64,000 nucleotides of DNA from Rhizobium sp. BK650. GTDB taxonomy: Bacteria; Pseudomonadota; Alphaproteobacteria; Rhizobiales; Rhizobiaceae. A program made the position numbers and the translations under genes. The notes below the pieces were generated by a model. The model searched no databases. It was not told the DNA's origin and worked only from the letters and a program-made list of their open reading frames with translations. The DNA lies in contig NZ_JACIBK010000011.1 of NCBI RefSeq assembly GCF_014195325.1, positions 62,001 through 126,000 on the forward strand, written 5' to 3'. Below, piece by piece: positions 11,305-19,895 of the stretch (position 1 is the stretch's first letter; the number at the start of each line of letters is the position of its first letter).

Positions 11305-12147
11305 ATGAGACTTATTTCATTGCTCCAGCGAGCCGTATTAATCATAGTCATTTCGGCTATGCCCATAGTCGGCCTATTTCATTCGGCCCATGCTGAGATC
11401 AGTGATTGGGCAGAGAACGAAGGCGGCCGAATGCGCCTCGTGGCGCTGCCGCCTGATGGTAATGGCCACATGCGCGCCGGCCTACAGATCGAGCCGAAGC
11501 CCGGCTGGATCACCTACTGGCGTGAACCGGGCAATAACGGCATCCCACCGCAGATCACCATTGCACCGCAGAGTGGCGTGACGCTCGATGCGATTTCCTA
11601 TCCCGTCCCCAGGCACATTACCGATGGCAACAAGGTCGATGATATCGCTTATGACGCGCCAGTGACACTGCCATTGTCGCTGAGGACCTCGAAGACTGGA
11701 TCGTTTATATTAGACGCCACAGCCTTCGTCGGCATCTGCAAGGATATCTGCATCCCTTTTCAGGCGCAGTTCTCGCTGAAAATCGGGGCAGTCGCCCAGT
11801 CGCGGCCGCAGGAAGAAGCGATCCTGCAGGCTGCAACTGCCCGCCTTCCCGAAGCGCCGTCTGCCGATTTCGAGATCGTGGCGCACGCCATGTCACCCGA
11901 CCTGAAGCAGCTTTCGTTGAAGGTCATGCTGCCGGAAGAGCGGAGCGAGACACCTGATATCATCGTCACCGGCCCGAATGGTTATGCTTTTAGCAGACAA
12001 GTGAACACTGCCCGCGGCGGCAAGGCCTATGCCACCGATATCGCCATCGGCAAGCTGCCGAAGGATTATGACATTCACGGCAAGCAGTGGGGCGTGCTGA
12101 TCATCGATGGTGCGCGGGCGATGGAAACCACACTTGCCTTTGATTGA
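11305..12147 (+). CDS. Periplasmic DsbD-N-terminal-domain protein
   Basis: Starting at 11305 the protein has 280 residues and a clear signal peptide (basic start, hydrophobic VLIIVISAMPIVGLF, cleavage near SAHA). The mature part matches the disulfide-corrector/DsbD alpha-like domain, with YWREPGNNGIPP and the cysteine pair in VGICKDICIPF. It probably handles thiol-disulfide exchange in the periplasm, but unlike DsbD it has no membrane or thioredoxin domain. An ATG at 11254 would put 17 residues before the signal peptide, so I disfavour it. Neither start has a strong ribosome site. Confidence 0.8.
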   Translation: MRLISLLQRAVLIIVISAMPIVGLFHSAHAEISDWAENEGGRMRLVALPPDGNGHMRAGLQIEPKPGWITYWREPGNNGIPPQITIAPQSGVTLDAISYPVPRHITDGNKVDDIAYDAPVTLPLSLRTSKTGSFILDATAFVGICKDICIPFQAQFSLKIGAVAQSRPQEEAILQAATARLPEAPSADFEIVAHAMSPDLKQLSLKVMLPEERSETPDIIVTGPNGYAFSRQVNTARGGKAYATDIAIGKLPKDYDIHGKQWGVLIIDGARAMETTLAFD

Positions 12148-12215
12148 TCGCATCTTATAGTCCCTCGATCCCCACGCGGCGCTGCCGCGGCCAGCCAGAA
12201 CCGAGGAGGAAATCC

Positions 12216-12701
12216 ATGACCATCGCGATCGGTGACAAGCTTCCTGCCGCCACCTTCAAGGAAAAGACCGGCGACGGTCCGGTCGAAACCAGCACCGAGC
12301 AGCTCTTTGCCGGCAGACGCGTCGTGCTCTTCGCCGTACCAGGTGCCTTCACGCCCACCTGTTCGCTGAATCATTTACCGGGCTACCTGGAAAACCGCGA
12401 CGCCATCCTCGCCAAGGGCGTCGACGATATCGCCGTTCTCGCCGTCAACGACTGGCATGTCATGGGCGCCTGGGCGCAATCGTCAGGCGGCCTCGGCAAG
12501 ATTCACTACCTCGCCGACTGGGATGCGAGCTTTACCAAGGCGGTCGGCCTTGAGGCTGATCTTTCCGCCGGCGGTCTTGGGGTCCGCTCGAAGCGCTATT
12601 CCATGCTGGTTGAAGACGGTGTGGTGAAGTCGCTCAATGTCGAGGAATCTCCCGGCCAGGCAACAGTTTCCGGTGCTGCTGCGATGCTCGAACAGCTCTG
12701 A
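12216..12701 (+). CDS. 1-Cys peroxiredoxin (Prx5-like)
   Basis: This 161-residue thiol peroxidase has the active-site motif PGAFTPTCSLNHLPGY with peroxidatic Cys49. I find no other cysteine in the protein, so it is a one-Cys enzyme that needs an external thiol such as glutathione or glutaredoxin. The conserved Arg is in GVRSKRYSMLVEDG. The start at 12216 has GAGGAGG upstream. It follows the DsbD-domain gene by 68 bases and may share its transcript, which would group two redox functions. Confidence 0.92.
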   Translation: MTIAIGDKLPAATFKEKTGDGPVETSTEQLFAGRRVVLFAVPGAFTPTCSLNHLPGYLENRDAILAKGVDDIAVLAVNDWHVMGAWAQSSGGLGKIHYLADWDASFTKAVGLEADLSAGGLGVRSKRYSMLVEDGVVKSLNVEESPGQATVSGAAAMLEQL

Positions 12702-12743
12702 GGCTGAAGCGTATCAGTCGATCAAAAGGCCAGCGGGCGCCTT

Positions 12744-12929
12744 TCAATGCGGAATGTTGAGACACGCGTCGATATCGCGATGGCCTTCGAATATCTTAAC
12801 GACCTCGAAGTCATTGCCGACAGAGCGGAATATGATGACATAGTTTTTGTAGGCAAAGCTACGGATGTCGTCGCCGAGTTCCGGGCGCAGTCGTCCGATG
12901 TGCCCGGGAGAAAGCGAAGTTGCGGCATA
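12744..12929 (-). pseudogene. Truncated parE-like toxin (N-terminal half lost)
   Basis: Directly after the parD stop, and in the same frame, the reverse strand reads about 58 residues ending GHIGRLRPELGDDIRSFAYK and NYVIIFRSVGNDFEVVKIFE then GHRDID. This is the C-terminal half of a ParE toxin (the RPELG-x-RSF and YVIxFR segments). The first 40 or so residues, including the start codon, are missing, so an internal deletion at the parD-parE junction is the simplest explanation. No functional toxin can be made from it. Confidence 0.85.
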
Positions 12930-13199
12930 TCAATGGCCTTCCTTTGCCAATTCGGCCTCTACCTCGTCCAGCGATGCCTGTAGCTCCTCTTCAGTTATCT
13001 CCCCGCCGAGTACGATTGCTTCAGCGATTTCACGGCGCAACGCATTAAGCTTCGCCTCCCGCTCCTCCACCAGTCGCAATCCTTCGCGTACCACTTCGCT
13101 TGCCGAACCATATCGGCCATCCTTGACGGCCTGCTCGACACGTTCATAGCAATCGTCTCCGTTCAATCTCGATAACGAAAAACGCGCAATAATTAGCAT
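12930..13199 (-). CDS. ParD-like antitoxin (partner truncated)
   Basis: This 89-residue protein holds the ParD ribbon-helix-helix pattern, clearest in VEQAVKDGRYGSASEVVREG, and an acidic C-terminal tail for toxin binding (EITEEELQASLDEVEAEL). The first 15 residues fit the family poorly and there is no ribosome site at the ATG, so the 5' end may also be altered. Its toxin partner downstream is reduced to a C-terminal fragment. It lies between the peroxiredoxin gene and the zinc importer. Confidence 0.75.
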   Translation of the reverse strand: MLIIARFSLSRLNGDDCYERVEQAVKDGRYGSASEVVREGLRLVEEREAKLNALRREIAEAIVLGGEITEEELQASLDEVEAELAKEGH

Positions 13200-13237
13200 T
13201 GCGTCAAGGTTTCTTCTGCCTCATTCTTGCCGTATTT

Positions 13238-13265
13238 GTTATAACATAACCGTAATGTTATTACG
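13238..13265. promoter_or_regulatory. Tandem Zur-like palindromes before the zinc importer
   Basis: Two adjacent palindromes are visible: GTTAT-AAC-ATAAC at 13238-13250 and CGTAAT-GTT-ATTACG at 13251-13265. Both carry the ATGTTAT/ATAACAT core typical of Zur operators. They end just before the first ORF of the ABC transporter operon, where bound Zur would block transcription under zinc sufficiency. Zur identity is inferred from motif and gene context. Confidence 0.7.
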
Positions 13266-13266
13266 T

Positions 13267-13407
13267 ATGAAGGGAATAAACTTGCCCAACTCAAAACGTT
13301 TCGCCAGCAGTCTCCTCGGGCAATCGGCAGTCCTGCGCGCCTGCGGTGCAACCATTATCGTCTTGCTTCTCTGGTTCGCGATCCATTGGGCGGTCCTGCT
13401 GCCATGA
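13267..13407 (+). CDS. Small membrane protein coupled to the zinc importer
   Basis: This frame encodes up to 46 residues: a basic polar N-terminus and one hydrophobic helix (GATIIVLLLWFAIHWAVLLP) that ends at the stop. The ATG at 13267 touches the operator; a TTG at 13282 has AAGGGA 6 bases upstream and would give 41 residues, which may be the true start. Its stop overlaps the ATG of the ATP-binding gene (ATGA), so translation is probably coupled. I do not recognise a family. It could be a leader peptide or a small transporter subunit. Confidence 0.55.
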   Translation: MKGINLPNSKRFASSLLGQSAVLRACGATIIVLLLWFAIHWAVLLP

Positions 13408-14144
13408 GCGCGTCGGCCATTCGCCTCGACAATCTAACGGTCTCCTATGATCGTCATCCAGCGGTTCATCATCTCTCAGGCACGTTTCAGCCCGGCAGCC
13501 TGACAGCAATTGCCGGGCCGAATGGCGCCGGAAAATCCACGCTGCTGAAAGCGATCATGAGGGAACTGCGTCCAGCGGAGGGGCGGATGGAGCACCGGCT
13601 GCAGCGCACGGATTTCGCCTATCTGCCACAGGCGGCTGACATCAACAGGCGTTTTCCGATCTCGGTGCTGGATACCGTGCTGCTCGGAAGATGGCGCTGG
13701 GCGGGCGCTTTTGGCCGCATCGCAAAGCAAGACGCTGCGCGGGCGGGTGCCGCACTCGCCACCGTTGGGCTGGAGGGTTTCGAAAAGCGCCATATCGGTT
13801 CGCTGTCAGCCGGCCAGTTTCAGCGTGTGCTCTTCGCCCGCCTACTGCTGCAGGACGCTCCCATCATCCTGCTCGACGAACCCTTTACTGCGATCGACGC
13901 CCGAACAACAAGGGACCTGCTCGACATCGTCGCCCGCTGGCATGCTGATGGTCGCACGGTGATTGCCGTGCTGCATGATTTCGAACAGGTGAGGGCGCAT
14001 TTCCCGCAGACCCTGCTGCTCGCCCGCCGGCTGATCGGCTGGGGGCCGACGCAGGAGGTCATGTCGTCAGCCAATCTTCTACAGGCCCGCGCCATGGCGG
14101 AACGGTGGGATGAGGATGCCGAAGCCTGCGAGCCCGCGGCATGA
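13404..14144 (+). CDS. Zinc-type metal ABC transporter, ATP-binding protein (AztA/ZnuC-like)
   Basis: This 246-residue ATPase has Walker A GPNGAGKST, a Q-loop (YLPQAADINRRFP), the signature LSAGQFQRV, Walker B PIILLDEPF and the switch His in VLHDFEQ. The signature reads LSAGQ rather than LSGGQ. It powers the adjacent permease. The start at 13404 overlaps the stop of the preceding small ORF, and the gene overlaps the permease by 4 bases. Zinc rather than manganese is suggested by the Zur-like operators and the binding-protein ligands. Confidence 0.88.
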   Translation: MSASAIRLDNLTVSYDRHPAVHHLSGTFQPGSLTAIAGPNGAGKSTLLKAIMRELRPAEGRMEHRLQRTDFAYLPQAADINRRFPISVLDTVLLGRWRWAGAFGRIAKQDAARAGAALATVGLEGFEKRHIGSLSAGQFQRVLFARLLLQDAPIILLDEPFTAIDARTTRDLLDIVARWHADGRTVIAVLHDFEQVRAHFPQTLLLARRLIGWGPTQEVMSSANLLQARAMAERWDEDAEACEPAA

Positions 14145-15013
14145 CGATCTACGATATTTTCTTCGCCCCCTTCGCCGATTACGGCTTCATGCGCCGCGCG
14201 CTCGTCGCCTGCCTGTGCCTCGGGCTGGGCTCCGGTCCGATCGGCGTCTTCCTCATGCTGCGCCGCATGAGCCTCATGGGAGACGCCATGAGCCATGCTG
14301 TGCTGCCCGGTGCGGCGGTCGGTTATCTCGTCGCCGGCTCGCTGTCACTGACGGCCATGGGCATTGGCGGCCTCGTCGCCGGTCTTTCCGTCGCGCTGCT
14401 GTCGGGTGTCGTCAGCCGCATGACTGTGCTGCAGGAGGATGCGAGCTTTGCGAGCTTCTATCTCGCCTCGCTGGCGCTCGGGGTACTCATCGTCTCGCTG
14501 CGCGGTTCCAACATCGATCTTCTGCACGTGCTCTTCGGCACGATCCTCGCGATCGATGCGCCGGCATTGACGCAGATCGGCGCCATCACCTCGGTCACCC
14601 TGCTGGCGCTGGCGATCATCTATCGGCCGCTGGTCGCCGAATGCTTTGATCCGGGCTTTCTGCGTGCCGTAGGCGGGCGCGGGCCAATCTATCATTTCCT
14701 CTTCCTGCTGTTGGTGGTGCTAAACCTAGTCGCGAGCTTTCAGGCGCTCGGCACGCTGATGGCTGTCGGCCTGATGATGCTGCCGGCAGCGGTCGCCCAA
14801 CTCTGGTCCCGCAGCCTGCCTGTCATGATGGTTGTCGCGGCGACAAGTGCGGCGGTCTCCGGCTATCTCGGCCTCATCGCCTCCTATCACCTCGAACTTG
14901 CCTCTGGCCCGACGATCATCATGACGGTGGCGCTGCTCTATGGCCTCTCGATCTTCTTCGCGCCGTCGGGCCTTGCCCGGCGTCTTTTCCCCCGCCCACA
15001 TCTGAAGGGCTGA
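14141..15013 (+). CDS. Zinc-type metal ABC transporter, permease (AztB/ZnuB-like)
   Basis: This 290-residue protein of the ABC-3 permease family has about eight membrane helices. Family features include MLRRMSLMGDAMSHAVLPG near the N-terminus and ALGTLMAVGLMMLPAAVAQLW, the coupling-helix region. It forms the inner-membrane channel for the metal delivered by the binding protein encoded next. Its start overlaps the ATPase stop (ATGA), and the binding-protein gene follows after 15 bases. Confidence 0.93.
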   Translation: MTIYDIFFAPFADYGFMRRALVACLCLGLGSGPIGVFLMLRRMSLMGDAMSHAVLPGAAVGYLVAGSLSLTAMGIGGLVAGLSVALLSGVVSRMTVLQEDASFASFYLASLALGVLIVSLRGSNIDLLHVLFGTILAIDAPALTQIGAITSVTLLALAIIYRPLVAECFDPGFLRAVGGRGPIYHFLFLLLVVLNLVASFQALGTLMAVGLMMLPAAVAQLWSRSLPVMMVVAATSAAVSGYLGLIASYHLELASGPTIIMTVALLYGLSIFFAPSGLARRLFPRPHLKG

Positions 15014-15028
15014 TTACAGGAGACACCA

Positions 15029-15928
15029 ATGATGTCTAGCAGATTGCTTCTCTCCGCCGCCTTGCCCGTGCTGATGACGCTTTCGGCCGTACCGGCTTCG
15101 GCTGAAACGCTGAAAGTCGTCGCTTCCTTCACCGTGCTTGCCGATGTCGTCCGCCAGGTCGGCGGCGACCACGTCAAAGTCACGAGCCTCGTCGGGTCGA
15201 ACGGCGATCCGCATGAATTCGAACCGTCGCCGGCCGACGCCAAGGCGCTGAACGCCGCAAAAGTCACCTTCGTCAGCGGCGAGGGGCTGGAAGGCTGGAT
15301 GGATCGCCTGATCACCGCCTCCGGCTACAAGGGCAAGCCGGTCACCGTGTCAGAGGGCATCAACACCCGCACAATGGAAGAGGATGGCAAGATCGTCACA
15401 GATCCGCATGTCTGGAATAGCCCTGTCAACGTGAAGGTCTGGGTCGCCAATATCGAGAAGGCGCTGTCGGACGCCGATCCGGCCGATGCCGCCGCCTACA
15501 AGGCCAATGCCGAAAAATATACAAAGAAGCTGGACGAACTGGACGCCTATGCGCATTCCAAATTCGACAAGATCGCGGCTGACCGCCGCAAGGTGCTGAC
15601 CAGCCACGATGCCTTCGGCTATTTCGGCCGCGAATACAATGTGAGCTTCCTGGCCCCGCTTGGCCTCTCGACAGAAAGCGAAGCCTCCGCCGCCGGCGTT
15701 TCTAAGCTAATCGAGCAGATCAAGCGGGAACATGTGAAGACTTACTTCTTCGAGAACTCCAACGATCCTCGCCTCGTCAAGCAGGTCGCCACGGCAACCG
15801 GCGCTGAGCCGGGCGGCGAGCTCTACGTCGAGTCGCTGTCGGACGCGAAAGGCCCGGCACCGACCTATGAGAAGATGTTCCACTACAATGTCGAACAGCT
15901 CTCCGCCGCCATGGCGAAATCGAGCTGA
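15029..15928 (+). CDS. Zinc-type metal ABC transporter, substrate-binding protein (AztC/ZnuA-like)
   Basis: This 299-residue cluster A-I binding protein has a signal peptide cleaved near PASA-ET. Metal ligands are recognisable as His in GDPHEFEPSP, His in DPHVWNSP, His in LTSHDAFGYF and Asp in NSNDPRLVKQ. A third His rather than Glu favours zinc over manganese, and this H-H-H-D set resembles AztC. The His-rich loop of classical ZnuA is absent. AGGAG precedes the ATG. No aztD-type chaperone gene follows; the next gene is convergent. Confidence 0.9.
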   Translation: MMSSRLLLSAALPVLMTLSAVPASAETLKVVASFTVLADVVRQVGGDHVKVTSLVGSNGDPHEFEPSPADAKALNAAKVTFVSGEGLEGWMDRLITASGYKGKPVTVSEGINTRTMEEDGKIVTDPHVWNSPVNVKVWVANIEKALSDADPADAAAYKANAEKYTKKLDELDAYAHSKFDKIAADRRKVLTSHDAFGYFGREYNVSFLAPLGLSTESEASAAGVSKLIEQIKREHVKTYFFENSNDPRLVKQVATATGAEPGGELYVESLSDAKGPAPTYEKMFHYNVEQLSAAMAKSS

Positions 15929-15939
15929 TAGATAGGGCT

Positions 15940-16248
15940 TCAGATAACCAGATCGAAAACCAGGAGGCCGGCCAGGCCTCCATCCGTCGACGAGACGATG
16001 CGCTCACCGACGGTTACATGTTCGGGATGTACGAGATAGCTATCCCGGGCCTCGGGGCCCTCGAAGGTCACGACAAATCCGTCGACGAAACCGCCATGTA
16101 ACCCCTCGGGCGAAACATTCGGCCCGTACTTAATGTCAAGAATTCCCGGGACCACCCGCTTCAGTGCCACGATCGCGTCGAACAATGCCTGCTTATCGTC
16201 AGGTGTCATAGCGCTCTTCAGCCGCATGAATACGCAGTGCAGGATCAT
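15940..16248 (-). CDS. Dabb family (stress-responsive A/B barrel) protein
   Basis: This 102-residue protein fits the dimeric alpha-beta barrel Dabb family: it opens MILHCVFMRLK, has the VPGILDIKYGPNVSPEGL segment with the Dabb pattern, and ends with a hydrophobic strand. Functions of bacterial members are mostly unknown. The start at 16248 has GGGAGG 6 bases upstream; longer in-frame starts lack one. It is convergent with the zinc importer, with 11 bases between the stop codons. Confidence 0.85.
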   Translation of the reverse strand: MILHCVFMRLKSAMTPDDKQALFDAIVALKRVVPGILDIKYGPNVSPEGLHGGFVDGFVVTFEGPEARDSYLVHPEHVTVGERIVSSTDGGLAGLLVFDLVI

Positions 16249-16341
16249 AAGGTGCCTCCCGGTTGTGTTTTCGGGCAGAATAGCTATCGCGGCGGGGAGA
16301 GCAAGGCAGCAAACCGCCTCCTCCCTATTCACAGGCAAAGA

Positions 16342-19254
16342 TCAGGCCCGCTTCGTCAGCGGAAATCGTTCCCTCAGCAGCCGCAGCACCGATTCCGACG
16401 GCATCGGCGGACCGAAGAGATAGCTCTGACCATAGCTGCAACCCATTTTGGCAAGCTCGATCGCGTCCTCGTTGGATCCGATACCCTCGGCGACCACTTT
16501 CATCTCCAGCTCGCGGGCCATGGATATGACCGATCTTAGTATGGTGGCCTTCTTGTCGCTGTCGTCGCGGACCAGTGCCTTGTCGAGCTTGATCGTGTCG
16601 AAGGGGAAGCGGGTGAGATAGGCGAGCGAGGAATAGCCGGTGCCAAAATCGTCGAGCGCGAGTCCAAGGCCGGCTTCCTTCAGCTTCTGCAGCACGAGAC
16701 GAGCCTGTTCCGGATTTTCCATCACCATGGATTCCGTCAGTTCCAGCTTCAGCCTGGATGGATCGCAATGGGTCTTTGCCAGCACCGATCGAACGTCGTC
16801 GTAAAGCTCATTGTTCAGAAGCTGCACGCTGGAGAGGTTGATGGAAACGAAGATCGGCAGTTCGCCCGTCTGATTCTGCCAGGCCATCAAATCGTTGGTC
16901 GCCTGTTCCAGTGCGAAGATGCCAAGTGTGCTGATGATATCGGACGCTTCGGCGATCGGGATGAATTCCGACGGCGGAATGTTGCCGCGCTTCGGATGCT
17001 CCCAGCGCATCAACGCCTCGAAACCTGCGATCTCGACATCCTCCAGCCGTGCGATCGGCTGGTAGACCATCGAAAGCTCCTTGCGCTCGATGGCCCGGCG
17101 CAGATCCGATTCGAGCTGCAGGCGATCGGTGCCGAAATCGCGGAAAGCCGGCTGGAAGGGCTCCACACGATTGCCGCCAGCGCGCTTGGCTCGGTACATG
17201 GCAAGCTCGGCGTCGCTGAGCAGACCCGACGCACTCTCCTGCCGGTCGACCCAGGAGGTGAGGCCGATGGAGGCGGTCAGGATGATTTCCCGGTTGGAGA
17301 AGTTGATCGGCACCATGATCGCCTTGCTCATTGCATCGGCGAAATCGGCAACCTTGGCCGGATCGTGTTCGGAAACGAGGATGAGGCCGAACTGGTCGCC
17401 GGAAAGGCGCGCCAGCGTATCCTGCGGTTTCAGGAGGCGGCGCAGACGGCGGGTGAGCGCGATGAGGATATTGTCGCCGGCTGCGACACCAAGGGAATCG
17501 TTGACCAGCTTATAGCGGTCGATGTCGATCACCATGACGGTCGGGCGCAGCGTCTCGCCGACCGGCGCCAGCGTCAGCACGGACTGCAGGCGATCGATGA
17601 ACACCTGCCGGTTCGGCAGGCCCGTCAGATTGTCGTGCAGCGCATCCTGCAGCAGCCGCTCGACCGAATTCTTCTGCTCGGTCACGTCGACGATCGTGCC
17701 GACACAGCGGATGATCTCGCCATTCGAGCCGAGGACAGGCCGGGCGCGGATCAGCAGCCAGTGGAAATGGCCGTCTTCGGCGCGGATGCGGAACTCGTGA
17801 TTCAGCCGCCCGCGGCGATGTTCCAAGAGCACGTCGAGCGTGGCGCGGAAACGGTCGCGGTCGTCGGGGTGCAGCCTCGGCAGCCAGTTGCGCGCCGCGC
17901 CGTGCATCGTGCCCGGCGAAAGCCCGAGTTTCACGGAAACATCGGGAATGGTGACGACGCGGTCGCGCGCGACATCCCAGTCCCAGACCATGTCGCCGGA
18001 GCCCGTCAGCGCCAATGACTGGCGCTCCAGATCGGAGAACAGCCCCTGCTGGAAGGCGCCGCCCGCAAAGGCATGCTGCATGACGGTAAAGCCGATCAGC
18101 AACACGATAAGGACGAGGCCGCCGCCGAGTGCAGGCTGGATGATATCATTGTCGAGCCGGCCGGTAATCGTCAGCCACGCGCCGAACAGCCAGACGAGCG
18201 TCAGCGCCCAGGCAGGCACCAGCAGGATGGCGCGGTCGTAGCGATTGAAGCCGAGATAGATGATGAGCAGCAGGCCGATCGCCGCCGTCAGCGCAAAAGA
18301 CAGCCGCGCAATGCCGGCTGCGATCGAGGGATCGTAGATCGCCACACCGAACAGCAGCGCAAGCCCCAGCACCCAGGCGAGCGTGGCATAACCGAGATGC
18401 ACATGCCATCGGTTGAGATTGAGATAGGTAAACAGGAAGATCACGAAACTGGAGGCGAGCGCCACCTCCGCACAGGCGCGCCATATTCGTTGATCCGCGG
18501 AGGCGACGCTGATCAGCTTCCCAAGGAAGCCGAAGTCGACGCAGATGTAGCCGAGCACCGCCCAGGCCAGCGCCGCCGTTGCCGGTAGCATCGAGGTTCC
18601 CTTGACGACGAAGAGGATCGTCAGGAAGACCGCCAGCAGGCCGGCAATACCGAGCACGATGCCGCGATAGAGCGTGAAGGCGTTGATCGTGTCCTTATAG
18701 GCATCCGGCTCCCACAGATAGATCTGCGGCAGATCGGGTGTGGCAAGCTCAGCAACGAAGGTAATGACCGCGCCGGGGTTCAGCGTGATGCGGAAGACGT
18801 CCGCTTCGTCGCTCGGCTGACGGTCGAGCGCAAAACCTTCACTCGGCGTAATCGCGATGATGCGCTGCGAGCCGAGATCGGGCCAGAACAGTTTGGAATT
18901 GACGAGGCGGAAGTGCGGCGCGACGATGACCCGCTCGAGCTGCTCTTCCGAAACGTTGGCGAGTGCAAAGACCGCCCAATCACCCTGATGGTTTTCTGAG
19001 CTTGCGCGCACTTCAATACGTCGTCGGATACCATCTGCGCCGGCTGCGGTCGAAACCTGAAAGGCCTCCCCCTGATTGGCGTAGATTTCGGTGGTGGCAG
19101 TCAGGTCCAGCGCGGTATCGTCGCGGGAAATTTTAACCGGTTCGGCCGCCCGCACGGTACCCGCCGCAAAGGCGAATACCGACAGGAGAAGGGCTGCGAT
19201 CATCGCGATCACTCGTCCGGATGGCGACGCCAGCAGCATGCGGTTTTTATTCAT
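16342..19254 (-). CDS. Membrane GGDEF/EAL protein with 7TM sensor and PAS domain
   Basis: This 970-residue protein has, in order, a signal peptide, a periplasmic sensor of about 140 residues, a 7TMR-DISM-like membrane region (about 190-400), a PAS domain (about 420-535), GGDEF (about 540-705) and EAL (about 715-960). The cyclase signature reads SGDQF (618-622) instead of GGDEF, so synthesis of cyclic-di-GMP is doubtful. The EAL half looks intact: EALMRW near 746, ELTES, DDFGTGYSSL, KLD and VVAEGI. It is therefore probably a phosphodiesterase, perhaps with a GTP-sensing GGDEF. It overlaps the acetyltransferase stop by 4 bases. Confidence 0.92.
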   Translation of the reverse strand: MNKNRMLLASPSGRVIAMIAALLLSVFAFAAGTVRAAEPVKISRDDTALDLTATTEIYANQGEAFQVSTAAGADGIRRRIEVRASSENHQGDWAVFALANVSEEQLERVIVAPHFRLVNSKLFWPDLGSQRIIAITPSEGFALDRQPSDEADVFRITLNPGAVITFVAELATPDLPQIYLWEPDAYKDTINAFTLYRGIVLGIAGLLAVFLTILFVVKGTSMLPATAALAWAVLGYICVDFGFLGKLISVASADQRIWRACAEVALASSFVIFLFTYLNLNRWHVHLGYATLAWVLGLALLFGVAIYDPSIAAGIARLSFALTAAIGLLLIIYLGFNRYDRAILLVPAWALTLVWLFGAWLTITGRLDNDIIQPALGGGLVLIVLLIGFTVMQHAFAGGAFQQGLFSDLERQSLALTGSGDMVWDWDVARDRVVTIPDVSVKLGLSPGTMHGAARNWLPRLHPDDRDRFRATLDVLLEHRRGRLNHEFRIRAEDGHFHWLLIRARPVLGSNGEIIRCVGTIVDVTEQKNSVERLLQDALHDNLTGLPNRQVFIDRLQSVLTLAPVGETLRPTVMVIDIDRYKLVNDSLGVAAGDNILIALTRRLRRLLKPQDTLARLSGDQFGLILVSEHDPAKVADFADAMSKAIMVPINFSNREIILTASIGLTSWVDRQESASGLLSDAELAMYRAKRAGGNRVEPFQPAFRDFGTDRLQLESDLRRAIERKELSMVYQPIARLEDVEIAGFEALMRWEHPKRGNIPPSEFIPIAEASDIISTLGIFALEQATNDLMAWQNQTGELPIFVSINLSSVQLLNNELYDDVRSVLAKTHCDPSRLKLELTESMVMENPEQARLVLQKLKEAGLGLALDDFGTGYSSLAYLTRFPFDTIKLDKALVRDDSDKKATILRSVISMARELEMKVVAEGIGSNEDAIELAKMGCSYGQSYLFGPPMPSESVLRLLRERFPLTKRA

Positions 19255-19865
19255 CGGCTGTTGGGTTTCCTGCCTGTATCCGCGTCCGTGGCCAGACGTG
19301 AAAACATCACGTGATCATGCCACTGACCGTTGATCTTCAAATATCCGCGCAGATAGCCTTCCCGCTGAAACCCGGCTTTCTCAAGCAGGCGAATGCTCCG
19401 TGCGTTGTCTGGAATACAGGCTGCTTCGATACGGTGCAACTCGAGCCCTGTGAAGATATAGGGAATAACCAATTGAAGTGCGGCAAACATATGTCCCTGA
19501 CCGGCATAACGCTCGCCCATCCAGTAGCCGATCATGCAGCTTTGTGCGGCGCCCCGGCGGATATAGCCGATCGTAATGCCGCCGACGAGCGTCATATCCT
19601 TCTTCAGGAAGATGAAGAGCGGGATTGCCTGTCCTGAGGCGTATTCCTGCTTACCGCGGATGACGCGGGCGCGAAATGAGCCTTCCGTCAGTTCGTCGCG
19701 CCGCCACGTCGGCTCCCAGGGTTCCAGAAAGCGGCGGCTGTCGGCGCGAAGCCGGTGCCACTGGTTGAAATCCTGATAGCGCGGCAGGCGCAGGACATAT
19801 CTGTCGTTCTCGAGTTCGACCGCTTCAGGCTGTCGCGACAGGAACCGAAAAACCGATTTTGGCAT
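19251..19865 (-). CDS. GNAT family acetyltransferase (RimJ/RimL-like)
   Basis: This 204-residue protein has the GNAT core: LVGGITIGYI, the acetyl-CoA loop region YWMGERYAGQGHMFAAL, and HRIEAACIPDNARSIRLLEK, typical of RimJ/RimL enzymes that acetylate protein N-termini. The substrate is not known. The start at 19865 has GGAGGG 6 bases upstream. It lies 30 bases after the M16 protease gene and is coupled to the GGDEF/EAL gene, so a thrC-protease-GNAT-GGDEF/EAL transcript is likely. Confidence 0.88.
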   Translation of the reverse strand: MPKSVFRFLSRQPEAVELENDRYVLRLPRYQDFNQWHRLRADSRRFLEPWEPTWRRDELTEGSFRARVIRGKQEYASGQAIPLFIFLKKDMTLVGGITIGYIRRGAAQSCMIGYWMGERYAGQGHMFAALQLVIPYIFTGLELHRIEAACIPDNARSIRLLEKAGFQREGYLRGYLKINGQWHDHVMFSRLATDADTGRKPNSR

Positions 19866-19895
19866 CGATACCCTCCGGCGCACCGTATGTGCCGG

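Noticed and set aside
12722-12928. 68-residue frame from an ATG just after parD as the toxin
   Set aside because: Its sequence (MPQLRFLPGTSDDC) has no toxin pattern; the ParE-like residues lie in another frame of the same strand.
16768-18018. 416-codon frame opposite the GGDEF/EAL gene
   Set aside because: Low-complexity Arg/Gln/Asp content and complete overlap with a well-supported gene mark it as a shadow frame.
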